A stretch of 64,000 bases of DNA from Colius striatus. Lineage: Eukaryota > Chordata > Aves > Coliiformes > Coliidae. Position numbers and translations under genes: made by a program. Every line of letters begins with the position of its first letter. Position 1 is the stretch's first letter. Where the stretch lies: contig NC_084767.1 of assembly GCF_028858725.1 (NCBI RefSeq), positions 17,623,895 through 17,687,894 of the forward strand, read 5' to 3'. Of this stretch, positions 1 to 13,200 are shown piece after piece. The notes under the pieces were generated by a model that worked only from the letters and a program-made list of their open reading frames with translations, had not been told where the DNA came from and did not search any database.

Positions 1-254
1 GACAAGAGGAAATGGCCTCAGGTTCTGCCAGTGGAGGTTTAGATTGGAAATGAGGAAAAACTTTTTCACTGAGAGGGTTGTTAAGACACTGGCACAGGCT
101 GCCCAGGGAGGTGGTGGAGTCCCCATCCCTGGAGATACTGAAAAGCCGTGCTGAGGGACATGGGTTAGTGGTGGGCTTGGCAGTGTGAGGGGAGTGGTTG
201 GACTCGATGATCTTGAAGATCTTTTCCAACCAAAACGGTTCTATGACTGTATGA
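1..254 (+). mobile_element. CR1 LINE 3' fragment, cut by the window start
   Basis: Sense-strand 3' end of a chicken-repeat-1 (CR1) non-LTR retrotransposon. Visible hallmarks are the block around 90-120 (ggcacaggctgcccaggga), the block around 201-232 (ttggactcgatgatcttgaa followed by a 'tttccaacc' motif) and the imperfect tail ttctatgactgtatgac. The 5' part lies outside the window or was never copied, since most CR1 inserts are 5' truncated. It stops only about 40 bp before the GC-rich VDAC1 promoter region begins. Confidence 0.9.
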
Positions 255-289
255 CCTCATCTTAACTACACGAGAGTTTCCACCACCAC

Positions 290-780
290 CGGGGATGCCA
301 GTACCCAAGTGCCCTGGGTCGCTCCGGGGCTGGAACCGGTGCACCTCGGGAATGCCGCGGGGCGTGCGGGGTCCCGGCGGGTCCCAGGAAGCGTCGCCCG
401 GGGCAGGACACGCAGCCGGCGCCGTTGCGCGTGGACTGTCCGGCAGAAAGACCCGGCGCGGCTCCGGCGCGGCTCCGGCCCGGCCCGCTCGGCGCGGCAA
501 GGCCCGGCACGGCTCCGCCCCGCCCGTCCCCGCCCCGCAGCTGTCACGCAGCCGCCGCCGCAGAGCGCGGGGAGGCGCCGGACAGGGGCAGCGGCTGCCG
601 AAGCAGGCCGAGGCGGGAGCGGGAGCGCGGCGCGGATAGCTGCCGCCGTGTCGGGGCCAGGTAGGGCGGCGGCTAGGGGGTGTCGGGCGTCGGCCGAAAG
701 CCGCCCTTGCGAGGGGCGGGGGGAGATTCGCGGGAGCCGGGCAGAGGGACCTGGTCATGGATGAGGGGAATTCGCAGGGA
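290..780 (+). promoter_or_regulatory. VDAC1: VDAC1 CpG-island promoter
   Basis: Very GC- and CpG-rich stretch with no TATA box, containing GC boxes (ccgccccgccc at about 515-525 and cccgcccc just after) that suit Sp1-family factors. It ends around the donor of the non-coding first exon. This is the usual layout of a housekeeping promoter. The transcription start cannot be placed exactly; somewhere between about 500 and 600 is reasonable. The open frames on both strands here reflect high GC content and are not genes. Confidence 0.8.
545..660 (+). other. VDAC1: VDAC1 exon 1, 5' UTR (start approximate)
   Basis: Non-coding first exon inferred from a consensus donor, CCAG|GTAGGG, at 660/661 inside the CpG island. 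VDAC1 orthologues are known to have an untranslated exon 1 with the start codon in exon 2, which fits. The 5' boundary is a guess and only the 3' boundary is supported by sequence. Confidence 0.6.
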
Positions 781-840
781 GCCGGAGTTGGGGTGGGGGT
801 TCGCCGTCCACAGAACGCTGGAATGGGAATAACTGTCTTC

Positions 841-848
841 TTACGTAA
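841..848. promoter_or_regulatory. TTACGTAA palindrome, D-box/C/EBP-like site
   Basis: A perfect 8-bp palindrome, TTACGTAA, about 180 bp inside intron 1. It matches the core bound by PAR-bZIP factors (DBP, TEF, HLF), NFIL3 and C/EBP proteins. The flanking base on the left (C) departs from the RTTAYGTAAY consensus. It is a motif match only; an 8-mer of this kind can occur by chance, though its promoter-proximal position makes it worth noting. Confidence 0.3.
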
Positions 849-3736
849 TGGTGGGCATGACGAAATTGGGGCCTGTTCCCAAGGGGTGGGGTGACCGTGG
901 CGTGGGAGGGTGGCCAGGCGGCAGGTGTGAAGGTGGGAGATATGGGGTGCTGCCATGCACCCACTCTGCCGACATGTCGTGGCGATGCCATCAGCTTTGC
1001 CCGGGGAGGCCAAGCGTCAATCGATCCGGGCACTGGCCCCATGATGAGGATTTAAAGGTCATTCGGCCATGGAGGCGCGTGCAGGTTTCCTGAGAAATGC
1101 TTCTGTGAGTAGGGAAGTAAGGATCATTTATCGTGTTCCTGGGGAGCAAAGGTCGTGGGTGGCGGGGTGGCTGGCACCTGCCTGGATTGAGCACCGCTGG
1201 AGTGCTGACATCCCTTCCGCCTCACTCGTGTGTGCCCCAGGATCATTTTTGTCAGCTAGGAAGTCCATCCTGAGTTGCACCAAAAACCCAAACCCCACCC
1301 CAAGCACCCAAAACAACTTTTGCTTCATTTTATTCTGTTTATTCTCAAAATGTAGCTCTTCCGGGGGCATAATGTCAGTCTAAGAGTCTCAAGGATTCAG
1401 TTTTCTCCTCATGACCTAAGCAGGGAGAGCTGTGCAGCCACCGTGCAATTGCCTCCATTCTGCCTTGTCACAGCCCTCGCTGGGAACAACTCTTGCTGGA
1501 GGGTGAAAAACTTGTTCAGTCTTTGGGCACTTGTAAAGAAAAATAGTAACGAAATTTTCTGAAAACGAAGCGGAGCTGACTCATCTTTACTGACCAAGGC
1601 GGGGTTGTGTCTCTGGGGAATATTTATAGCGATGCCAGCTGAAACAGATCCCATCTTGTTTCTTAGTCTAGTGAGGATCAGAAGTGCGTTGCAGTTTGGT
1701 TTATTCAGTGCAGTGGATGGTTCAGTAATCACCTGTCTTGTGGCATTTTGGCTATGGCAGTTTGTTAGGGCTTTTGCACTATTGAAAAGATATCCCAGGA
1801 TGATCCCTTTGTGCCACCACTCTCTGCAGAAGATTTACGGTGATCCACAGTCTGCACCTTTTCTTCCTGCCCACATTTCAAGTGGTCTGGGGAGATGTGG
1901 TGGTGTCTGGGACTTCACTGTTGGTTGTCATAGCAGCAGGAATGATGTCCCCAGCCCTGGCTCTCTTTGGGATGCAGTTGGGAAGCACAGGCCTTCATGG
2001 GTTTGGCATCTGCTCCAGGTAGGGAAAACCCATTCACTGTTTCCATAGCCCAGGCTCTGTTTTGGTGGATGCTGTGTGAGGGAAGCGAGATGTCAAATTG
2101 CGTTGGCAGATAAAATGCCATTTTAATTACTCATCCCTATTGATCTGGCACTGGGTGTTCTCACAGCTGGGCCAGGAGCGAGGGGCATGTCCCTTCTTGA
2201 GCACCGTGCCAGGGCATGTGCCAGCCTTGCCCCTATGCCAGCCATGCTGGTGGCATGGGGTGAGACAGCAGTGCTGCTTATCTCCTCTGCAGATGCTTGA
2301 AAGGAGTAGATAGTTAGCCTGAATATTTTCATTTAACATGTAAGATACATGGTTCTTGTTCTTCCCTTGCAGTTTCAATAACTACAGTAATTATAGCAGG
2401 CTGCAATATACCCCAACTTTGTTTAATTTGATGCTTATATGTGATAGTTTAATAAAAGTTTGCTGTACAACGATGTCATTTTTAATTTATACCTACATAA
2501 TTAAGAGCAGGCTCTTCCTTTCTTTAATTCCATAAATATTATTATATTTACGTATATATTTACTGGGCTGCAGGGATACTGCATAAACCAATCTTTAAAA
2601 CTCAAATTTGCACCAGCATGTCAGTAGTTCAGAAGCCAAGCTGTGGTAGGAAGGCTGTGATCCCAAGAGTGTCAGAGGGACGCTGCATGGCTTTAGTAAT
2701 ACCTGCATGAGAGAAACTGTGGACTCTGGAGTCTTATATTTCGAGTCATAATGGTGCATGGTTTATGTGATGCAGCAAGTTGGGGCAACAAGTGGTGTTA
2801 AGTATCGTGTCCCATAATGTGGAGTGTTTACAGATCGTGTGCTGATACTGGCTTCTGAAAAGACTTGTGAACGTCAGACTTGATGTTTGACCTCAGTGGG
2901 ACCTACTCATGTATTTATGGTTAAGCATGTTTTGAAATCTTTGCACAATTAGGCTTCTGAACCTGATTCAAAGCAGGCTGTAGTCATGACTTGGATTTGG
3001 GAGCAGCCTGCAATGTTGGCTGGTGGGACAGGGCCACCAGTGTGGACCTGGTGACCCAGGCTAGCCTGCCATGGCATGCGGAGAGAGCTGTGCCCTGTTC
3101 TGCCTGGGAGCAAAAGCACCATCCTTCCTGGTCTATTTATCGATACAACAAATGTTCGTTGGGAAATGACACTGCACAGACTGGGGGTCCAGAAAGGCAC
3201 TTAAAAGCTGCTCCATACTAAGATTTTTTTTCCTTTAATAAAGCAGATACATGAGAAATAAATTAATATTTTTATTTTTATCTTGAGGCAAGACCGTTGT
3301 GTTCTTTCTTCCTCATTCCCGGTCTCATAACCTGATGCTGTCCATCTCTCTCAGCTCACATGCCAGTGGGACATGTTCCCAGCAGCTGTTACATGTCAGC
3401 TCTGCAGTTACCATTTTTTCAGGGGTACCACTTATGGCAACGGGGAGCTGAAATGTTCAGAATGGTTCTTGATGGTTCACTGCCATCAAAAAATGGTACA
3501 CAACTTCAGATGTATTAGGAAAAAATGTGGCTGGAGTAAGGTTAAATCCAAACTATAAATTTTCTTAGCCTTGAATCTGATAGACTGCCATTGTCTTCAT
3601 GGGAATTGTATTTTTATAATGGATTTTATTCTGACGTTAAATTTTTAGATTGCTTCTTCCCCTTATGTAAATATTGTAACTTAGGCACATACAAGAGTTA
3701 CCATGCAGAGATGAGTTTTGCTTTGCTTGCAGTCAG

Positions 3737-3800
3737 TCACAGAATCACAGAATCACAGAATCTTAAGGGTTGGAAGTCCTTACATTTGCCAAGGGCACCC
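3737..3800 (-). mobile_element. CR1 LINE 3' scrap, antisense
   Basis: Starts with three tandem copies of the complement of the CR1 tail unit (cacagaat), followed by 'cttaagggttggaag', the complement of the conserved CR1 3' block. Only about 60 bp is clear; the sequence to roughly 3830 may be further eroded CR1. It lies in VDAC1 intron 1 on the strand opposite to the gene. Confidence 0.8.
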
Positions 3801-4142
3801 TGAGGGTTTGCTGCCTGTTAGGTTGATTTTGATTTAATTGCCCAGAACTGCATCATAGGGTGAAAACGTTGCCATCTGTGACACTGGAAAATATTCAAAT
3901 TTGGCCTGCTGGAAGTACTTTGTCTCTAATGAAGTCTTCACTAGGGCTGTCTCTTTGGTCTTGCAGCTCCAAAGGAAGCATCCTGTTTTCTCCCCACAGG
4001 ATCTGTACATGATGGAGGTGGTGCTCACAGAGGCACATGGAGCTAACCTCTCAGTTCAGCTTTTCTTCAGCTATGACCTGTGTGTGCTACAGTATTTCCC
4101 ACTTAAGAAAATAAAAATGTTTTCCTCCTTATAACATGTTTT

Positions 4143-4172
4143 TTATATATATATATGTATATATATATATAG
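4143..4172. repeat. TA dinucleotide microsatellite
   Basis: Near-perfect (TA)n of about 30 bp with one TG interruption, in VDAC1 intron 1. Confidence 0.9.
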
Positions 4173-5072
4173 GCCGACTTTGTGTGGGAGTTCAGGTGCA
4201 CAGTCACTCTGGGCTAGTTGCACAGTTGGACAAGGATAAAAGCAACGAATTCATTTCAGTCCCAACCTAATCTGAGTTAATGTGCTGGAATCCCACTGGT
4301 GAAAAGCAAGGGCACTTGGCCATGGCCATTCCTTGATCCTTTTAAGAGTCTGAATCCCTGTTAAGCATGCTTGTCTTACAACCTGCACTCACACAGGATG
4401 TAATCAGTTTTGTTTTCCATCTGTTAAACAAGAGGCTTCTGATTAGCCAGTACAAAGAGAAATCATTACTTTTGTTCTTCTGACAACGGCAAGGTTAACC
4501 ACCACATATCTAGCTCATAGTGTTTTCCACACTCAACAATTTTAAATACCTTGCTCTGTATGCATTACATGATTTGACTTACAATCAGTAGGGATTTGGC
4601 TTTCAATATTGTCCCTTAATTAGAGTAATTGCCTAAGTGGAGATCTCTACATCTCCCACTGTCCTAGGGCTGCGGCCCAGCCTGCAGCAGTGGAGCAGAC
4701 AGTCACAGCTCATCCACTTGAGCCTGGCCACATCTAGGCAAGACACACAACCCTCAGCAGGAGCAAAACTTCATGGGCTTGGATAAGGGAAAAACATAAC
4801 ATACAAAATCCAAGCCAAAAGCATTCAGCATTCAGTTTTCAAGAAAATATTTTGATTATATGAAGTGACTCAAAGGGACTGTTGATAACATGTATTTGGT
4901 AGCTTCTGAATTGCAGCTGGTAGAGCAGTGCATTATCTTTTAAAGCAATGCTTATTTGGTTTTCAAGGGTAAGGATTTTTAACTTTTTTAGTTGTTGGTG
5001 ATGTTAAATGCAAGTGTCTATCAGACGGTTCTCATGAGACTGGGCTGCTGTAGCAGGGAAAAAGCATTTTGT

Positions 5073-5089
5073 GCACACACACACACACA
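5073..5089. repeat. CA dinucleotide microsatellite
   Basis: Short (CA)n run followed by a C-rich patch (about 5095-5106) in VDAC1 intron 1. Confidence 0.85.
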
Positions 5090-6888
5090 GACACGCCCCC
5101 CCCGCCCCTTAGTGATTCATGCCATCCCTCTCCTGAGTGCTGCCTTGGCTTGGGCTCCAAGGGTTGAGTTCCAAGCAGGCATTGTACCCTGCTGCTCGTG
5201 AATTCAGTAAGGACCAGGCAAATGACTTAAAGAAATCTGTTAATACTTGGTTTGGTGGTTTTGGGGTTTTTTTGTGCATATATATTTTCTTCTTTTTAAT
5301 ATCTTTAAAGGCCAGTTTTGTGTGTAAACATTAAATCCGCCATGCTTTCATGTTTGCACAAAAAAAGGGAGAGAGACATTTAAGTCTAATATAAGCAGCT
5401 AAAATAGCTTTGGAATATGGAATACTTTTTTCTTTAAAAACAAAATGCAAAACTGTTCAGCTGCTTCTGTATTCAGGGCTCCATGTTAGTACTGAAGTGT
5501 AACTGGAAAGAGATATGCATCCAGGTAGTCTCTGCAACTGAAGCTACATCATAGTGTGTGCCCTTGGATCCTACTTTATTTACCTTTTGAGAAGGCTGTT
5601 TGCTTTTCTTTAGCCACCAGATCTGTTTTGTTCCCTCTAGGATAGGGATTCTTCACTTATGCAATAGCAATATCCTGCTTTAACAGGCAACAACTTGTTA
5701 GATGGAGTGCTTGAGGCGCTTGAGTGACTGCTGAAATTCCCTATCTGATAGTTGTGGGGTGGTGTGCCTGCCCAGAGGACTACATCCAAGTCCTCGACCA
5801 GAAAGACTATTAAGAGCACCCCTTGTGTTTAGAGCTAGCTGGTTTGTGGTTTAAAGAAATAGTTTTCTACTAACATCGAATAGCAGATGGAGTAAGGATT
5901 GGCAGGCCATTTTTTGAAGCATTTGCATGCTTGTATAATAAACAGCTTATTATATTTGCATAACCAAAAAGTTAAGGAGTATGGAATTTTGGTGCAACAT
6001 CTGGTATTGAGAGGACCAGCTTTGTAAGTATGATGTATATCCTTTGCTTTTTAAAAAAAATTATGAAATCTTGTCTACAAAGACAGTAGATGTATTCCTT
6101 TCTGGTTGTTTGCCTTTGCTTCCTTAGAAGAAATTATTCTACTTGGATAAGAATGTAAATTTGGTTGGTTTGTTTCTATCAATATCCCATTTTCCCCTGT
6201 GTATACAATGCAACAGTCCTTAGAGGCATTACATTTCTTGCAGGCCACTGAACTAAGAATGGTCAGGGCCTGCTGAAGATGGGGAAGTGAGGGTCTCCAT
6301 GGCAATTTGGGCATCCCTGTCGAACAGAACGTGCTGGAGAAAGCTGTCCCTGCAGTGCCCATGCCACTGGGCTGGTGCCTCACTGCAGGCTTTGCAGAGA
6401 GCTCTTGTCAGCTTTTGGCTGCTGAAGTGGGCTTGTGGCTACTCTCCTGACTGCCTGACCTCAAAGTGTAGCATCCCTTCAGTCTTAATTTTTCTTAGCA
6501 AGCTCTCCTTTTTTATGCTAGTTGATGAACAAAGAAACACTTTTAAGGTCAGTGTCTAAGGAGACATCTTAACCCATTAACAGCAGTAGCAAAGTCAAAG
6601 AAAACTGAAGTAGCAGAATAACGATTTGTCAGTTTTTCTAACATAAATGTTATCCATTTGCAGCTCTGAATTAGGGGAAGAGAGATGCTTCTGATGCCAG
6701 ATGCTTGTCCTGGTTAGATTTCCTGAGCGGATGGCTTGGGGCTCTCATGTTTTGCATCAGAATGCATAGATCTGTTGCAAGAAACAGGAGAAATGTTTCC
6801 GAGAAATGGTTTTAAAAGAAGTCAGTCATTAATGTGGTTGTACTGATAAGAGAACAGTTAACTCTTTGGAGAGGCACAGGCAGTTTCT

Positions 6889-6941
6889 TATATATATATA
6901 AAAAAATATATATATCTACATATAGAGATATATATATACAT
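6889..6941. repeat. Imperfect TA-rich repeat with palindromic halves
   Basis: About 50 bp of interrupted TA repeats. The halves are separated by short A-run and 'ctacatatagaga' segments, so it could fold back on itself. It lies 230 bp before the VDAC1 coding start exon. Confidence 0.85.
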
Positions 6942-7169
6942 GTTTGGCTCATCCTTGATGGCAAATACATGGCAATTATTTCTGCTGGCTAAAGAGCAAA
7001 AGCAAATTACATTGTTTGCTGTAGCTACTTTATTCAGGCTGTATTTAATTGATAGGTTGTGGACAGAAAATAAAGCTGACTAAAATGGGCTTAAATTTCT
7101 TGTTGTGTAAATGAATTAAAGAAGGTTCTGAACACTGCAATTTTCTTTGTTTTTTTTTTTCCCCTCCAG

Positions 7170-7239
7170 AAAATGGCTGTTCCACCTGCTTATGCTGATC
7201 TGGGCAAATCTGCCAGAGATATTTTCACCAAGGGATATG
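7170..7239 (+). CDS. VDAC1: VDAC1 exon 2 (start codon at 7173)
   Basis: Acceptor cctccag| at 7169, donor |gtaaat at 7240. It encodes residues 1-22 and the first base of Gly23: the amphipathic N-terminal helix that lies inside the barrel and gates the pore. Residue 6 is Ala where human VDAC1 has Thr. Confidence 0.95.
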
Positions 7240-10200
7240 GTAAATAAAGCCAAAATAAGTTTGGTCTTTTGCTGTTTACCTGATTCTTGAAACTGTTAGG
7301 ATTTATTACTTTTCTGTGGTAAATATTCCAATAACTTCCACTAGAAGCCAGAAACTTTTCTATCAGAGCTTCACATCACCCCTGCTGTCTGGTAACAAAG
7401 GATAACTTACTTTTCTTTTGACAAAATTTTTTCTGTCCCCCATAGGACTGTTGTTTGTTCTGAAAGAAACTGTGTGTTGTGTTTTGACCATTTCCTTGTA
7501 TCATGACTAGAATTACTGATGTCTGTAGTCTGAAGTGAGTACAAGCTGCATAACCCGCTTCATAAAAACACATGGTTTGATAACTGTACCCTTGGTTTAT
7601 TCTTTTAACAGTTCATAGGCAATTTAAAAGGGAGTTTTAAGAAATAAATTAGAAATGCTTTACAAATTAACATATATATAATTCATATTTTTTACTCATC
7701 TTCTAGGTTTTGGGTTAATAAAACTTGATTTGAAAACAAAATCTGAAAATGGATTGGTAAGTTTGGAAACACATGAAAAAACAAAACATTGCAAAGTTCT
7801 TGTGTTTTGTCTTTTTAAAAGTGCATGTGTATACCTTTCTTTCCCCTTACCATTTTTCAGATATATTATAACCTTGCAAGTTCCTTTGCATTTAAAGTTT
7901 TTGTATAATACACAAGACAGTGCAGAAATTAGAGTAGAAGATACAGCGAAAGGCTCCTTTGCAACCATGGTAATTGCTTACTAAAGAAATGATGCTGCTA
8001 TTTGAGGCCATTGCCATGACCTGTGCTCGGAGGAGGTGTCAGTGCCTCCCTCCTGCTTTACTGGATTGAATGAGCACAAATCTGCTGGTTTCTAAACATG
8101 TCACACACTCTCTTTCTTGGCAGTCACTAAGTAATATAGTAGCAATGTAACTGCACTTTGGAGACGATACTTAGAACATATAGTCTTTTTGCAGTGTTGC
8201 ATGCTGGTTTAGAGACCTGTTACAGACTAGCACTTTACCCTGTGTTAGACTGCTGGGAAGAGTTGCACCCATTCCTGTCCCACATCCATTCCCTTAGCTT
8301 TTTCACACCAGTGCTTTTTTTCTCCCAATGTTTTTTCTCCCTGACACTGATTTTTTTGAGAGCAAGAATGTGTTTATATTAAAGACTAGCAAAAATGTTC
8401 TTAAATCTTCTGTGAACTCTTCAGTATTCAATAATATCTAAAAGCTCTACAAGTATTTGTCTGTGGGTGAATATGTGCATGTTTGCAAATAAACTTTAAT
8501 ATATATTATGTGTCTATATGTAACTTTTTTTTCCTTTTAGGAATTTACAAGCTCAGGTTCAGCAAACTCAGAAACAAGCAAAGTTAGTGGTAGCTTGGAA
8601 ACAAAATACAAGTGGGTGGAATATGGATTGATGTTCACAGAAAAGTGGAACACCGACAACACACTAAGCACTGAGATTACTCTTGAAGATCAGGTAATTT
8701 TTGGCTCAAAAGGTGCAATTTGCAAATTCACTTACGGCAATCTCTAATTATCAATCCAACCAGTGAATTTCTTTTCTGTTCAGCTTGCACGTGGCCTGAA
8801 GCTGACCTTTGACTCCTCCTTTTCTCCTAACACTGGGTAAGAAGTGAGTAAGCTTAAGTGACAAAAAAGGGCTTTTTTTTAAAAAAAAAAAGTTTTCCAG
8901 AGTATTCTCTTGCTTCTGACACTTTCTGTCCTGAGATATCAAGACAGTTAATAATCAGCCTGTGTGCAATGAAATCATGTACATCTGATTTAAATCTTAG
9001 TATTAACAATTTCCTTTAAATCCTAAACGATGGCAAGGAAACTTTTAAACACAGTAACTTGAAAATTACAGTAAGAATTAGGGTGGGAGGAAAAGGTTTT
9101 GTTTGCACTCCTGTTGCTGATTTCTGGCCATGTCAGAGGATGAGCTACTGCCTGAATAAAAATGCTAAACAAGTCAGCTGTAATGCAAAGCTTAACAAGC
9201 TGCAGGAGCCAGTTGGCCATGGCTCTAATAGGTCGACACAGTAATTGGGCTCGTCTCCCGAGCTGTATTTATCATCTGAATTCTTGCTGGCCACAGTGTG
9301 TCTTGGTGGTGGATGAGTATTTCTGACACAGTGATTGGATGCTGTGCTTTATGTGGGCCAGAGGGATTAAGCAGCAGCTGTAGGTCTAAACGTTGGTTTA
9401 TTTTTTTCCTGATTATCTTTTTGCAAGCAGTTCTGCCAGGGAATCCAAATATTCTGCCCTTTAGCTTCCCAGGAGAGCATGCTACAGTGCAGCTTGTGGG
9501 GGTTATAGACTCAGGGGAGGTTTTACCTTGTTTTCTAGTGCATTGTGTCGTGTATTGTAAACTGCATCCCATCTAGTCCCAATTCTACATTAAGTAGGTA
9601 TTTTTGTGTTTATCAGAACAATCTCTAGTGTTTGTTGATAATTATTTGCTAGCTGTTAGGATTCTTAAAAAAATAAAAACTCAAAAACCCTTGTATGAGA
9701 ATGAAAAGTTACAACTCTATAGCTATTTCTTAGGCACATCTGAGACACTATATTATCAGAGTTAGGACAATTGCGTTGTGGGAGGACTATTCTCATGGGA
9801 ATAAATGGAGTGAGAGTCAATCCTGGTGTGACCTGGTTTAGGCTGACATGGCTGCGTCATGTCTCAACATAAAACATGGTCTACTACTTACTGTCTACTA
9901 TAAGCCTTTGAAAAGGCAAAGCCATTTTTAGGAGTGCTCCATGTTAGCTTACCTCTGTCCCTGTTGACATTGGTGGGGAAGATACCACTGACTTCTACAG
10001 AAGTTGCAGATGAGCTAATGCTGAGTACTTTTAGTGCTTCTGCTCTTTATTTTTGATTTTGCAAAACACACGGAATTCCTGAGTCTGAAATAATACAAAC
10101 GATAGCAGACTCCATGTGGGTCTGATACAGCACTGAAACAATTCTTGGAGACTGTTTTTACAGAAGGGTTGATTTGAAATTAGCCTGACTTTACCAGAAA

Positions 10201-13200
10201 GATTTCAGTAAAAGATTTGATCAAAGACAGAAGACAATTGTATGGTAAAAGAGAAGGAAAAACTCTTAAATAAGAATAGGTGAATATAGTAGACATAACT
10301 CTCTTGCCTTGAGAGGGTCTGCACCCTTGATGTAAACTGACCCAAGGACACATGAGAAAACACTGTTCTGGCCAATGCTATAAAAAGAAACAAGTGACTC
10401 AGGGAAGTTTATTTCTGCATTAACATGGCAGCCTTTCTAGTGGCTGTAACCATTAAACTTCATAAAGCATCCTAAAGAGAAAGAAGGTTTCCAGAGCCAC
10501 TGAAGCAGCCTGCTTCCTTAGCAGCAGACTTTCCCTCAGGAAGCTGGAGGCAAAGTAGGGATTTCTTGACATCTGTTGCAGTAAATGAAATTACCCAGCT
10601 CACTAGGATTGTCTAAAAATCATTTGTTTGGGACAGGACAACTACTATTGACTTTTTGTGGCAAATGTGCATTGCCATGGTTCTCATTCTTTCATCCATC
10701 TAACTTCCAAACCCATCACATAGTTGGGGAGGAGGATTTGTTTTTGTCACCTCCCGTCTGGCTTGTACTGCAGCTGCTTTTCAGAAAGCAGCCTAGAAGA
10801 GCATAGAGCCACGTCACATTTTATTGCTTGATTGCAAATAATTCCCTGTAACTGACTTAGGGTTTTGCAAATGTGAAAGGTAAGAAGGTGACATGTCACG
10901 TCGTTCTCTGGGTATGTATAATTTGTCTTCAAGAACTCTTACACTGAGTTAAAATCACTGATTTGTTTGAATTGCCACTGATGAGTGTACCTTTTAAAGA
11001 TACGAGATTATTTCTTTTCTCCTCAGGAAAAAGAGTGCTAAAGTTAAGACAGGGTACAAAAGGGAACACATCAACCTTGGCTGCGACATGGATTTTGATA
11101 TTGCTGGTCCTTCAATACGTGGAGCCCTGGTGCTTGGCTACGAGGGGTGGCTGGCAGGTTACCAAATGACTTTTGAGACAACCAAGTCTAGAGTAACCCA
11201 GAGCAACTTTGCTGTTGGCTATAAGACTGATGAATTCCAGCTCCATACTAATGTGTAAGTATTGACAGATTGGCATTAAAAAGGAATTTGAAAGGATTTT
11301 GCTGCTTACTAAAACAAGGAAAGGAATAGAGTTTCAGGAGTGGTGAAAGAAGGAATGTGGATTTGAAATTACTTCTTCATGTAAGACATGTCAAGGTCGA
11401 ACAAAACGTTGGTTTGATCTGTAGATGAAAGAGTTAGGATGAAGAAGAACAGGCAAAAGCGAAAGAATGGAAGAGGTATGGATTGGGTTTGGTTTTGTAC
11501 TGGAAGGGATACTGTGTAACAGTTTGGTTTAGTATTGTAATACTCTATTTACACAAGCATTTGTCCTTTCTGAATGCATGAGCAGTGGGAAACCAGGACC
11601 AAATTCAATTAAACCCCTAATTTCTGTGTCTCCTGTTCCTATTAAAAAAACAATTTATGCCTTTGAAGAAGACAGATTTTTAAGATTAGGCAATCTCTAA
11701 TCCCTTGCCCCTGTCCCTCCCCCTCTTGCTTTGTGTAATTGGATATTTTGAATGTAGCAGAGCTATTGCAGGCTGTTCCCTTTTTGGGGCTGAGCAACTG
11801 TTCTGCCTTCCTGGAGCTGTGTCATGGAAGACTTTCTGTTCTGTTGCATGCTGTTTTGCAAAGATCTGCTTTAGGAAGCTGACTCAGAACAACTGAACCT
11901 TCACAGCCTGGACAGCATGTCTGAAGGATTGCCAAAGCACAACAGTGTGGGCAGAAAACCTTAATCAAAACACTGTGTGGGGTCCCCGTCCACTTGGTAG
12001 TTAGGAGCTATTCCTTCAAGCACAACGACTTTCAACCTTACTTATGCTGTAGCAGTTGAAAATATGATATTATTGGCTTTTGCTATAAATTGCTGTAATT
12101 ATTATTAGTCTTATTTAAAGCAACAGCAGAAAACGATTTTATAACAGCAGCAGGAGCTCAGATCTTACTGTACTGTCTCTTGGATTTCTGAGGGTCTGTT
12201 TCTTAGGTTGCTGTTACTGTATGAGGATGATAAATCCTCTTCAGGAGGATGCCTAGTTTGTTTATTTAATATTTACACCCTACCAATAGACAGGCAAACC
12301 CATAAATGTGTGATATGGACAGAAACCTTATTTATTGATGTTAATAGATTAGGTAGATATTTGATGTGTTTCCCATGTTTGAGACGTGTCTGAGATTTTG
12401 TATAATCCCAGGGAAGAGCTCTGTGTGGAACTTGGTTGTTACATCTGGGCAGTTCCGTGTTTCACAAGGATGCTGTAGCAGGGCTGGTCACATAACTAGG
12501 TGGGGTTTGAAGCATCATCTTTTCTTCCTGGCATTACACAGACCAGCTGGGGACTTCTGCAAGTTACTTAAGGGTGCCTTAATATATTAATTTTCAAAGG
12601 GGGATAATGTGTTTTGTTTTTTGGGTTATTTTTTTAATCTGCATCTTAAACGTGCCATTGCTGATATTAGCATTAAAAGGTGGTTTGACTTTTTAAATTA
12701 TTATTTAAAAATAATAACTAATGGGAGATAGGGCTGGATAATTTCTAGTTTTAAATACGACTTTCCTCATTTTTTAAGCATAGCTCAGACCATCCCCCCC
12801 CCCCCCACCTAATGTTGCAGGTCAAGACAGAGATGTGTGGGAACCTTGCACAAAATCTGCCTGTATAACCAGCTCTCCTCAGTCCTTTTTAATCCCTCCT
12901 TTTCTTGAGAGCCAAGCACTTGCAGTTAGATGTGGGCTTCAGTCTTATCTGAAGTAAGTATTGTAGTGTTTTTCTGGAAGAGTTTCTCTAACCATTTAAA
13001 AGGCTGCTGCTTGAACTTCTGAAAAGGTGTATCACAACTGTTTGTGCAACTGTTATGAACTAAGAAACATCAGGACAAAGGGGTAAAAGTGGAAATACTC
13101 TAAATCTGCTGCTCTTTTTAATCACTAAAGTTTTGGTGTACTCTAATAATTAGAACCAGATTATTTCATAGTGTAGAAATAATGATAACTATTTTATTTC

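Larger units (their letters stand above)
661..7169 (+). other. VDAC1: VDAC1 intron 1
   Basis: A 6.5-kb intron, the longest in the gene, ending in a strong pyrimidine tract (about 7143-7166) and CAG at 7167-7169. It holds the tail of the CpG island, a palindromic bZIP-like site at 841-848, one antisense CR1 scrap near 3737, a CA repeat near 5073 and two TA-rich repeats (4143-4172, 6889-6941). I see no additional exon. Confidence 0.75.

Noticed and set aside
165-1042. Long open frames on both strands upstream of and within the VDAC1 first exon (up to 282 codons on the minus strand)
   Set aside because: They lie in the CpG island and a CR1 fragment, overlap each other in several frames and have the Pro/Ala/Arg-rich composition expected from GC-rich DNA.
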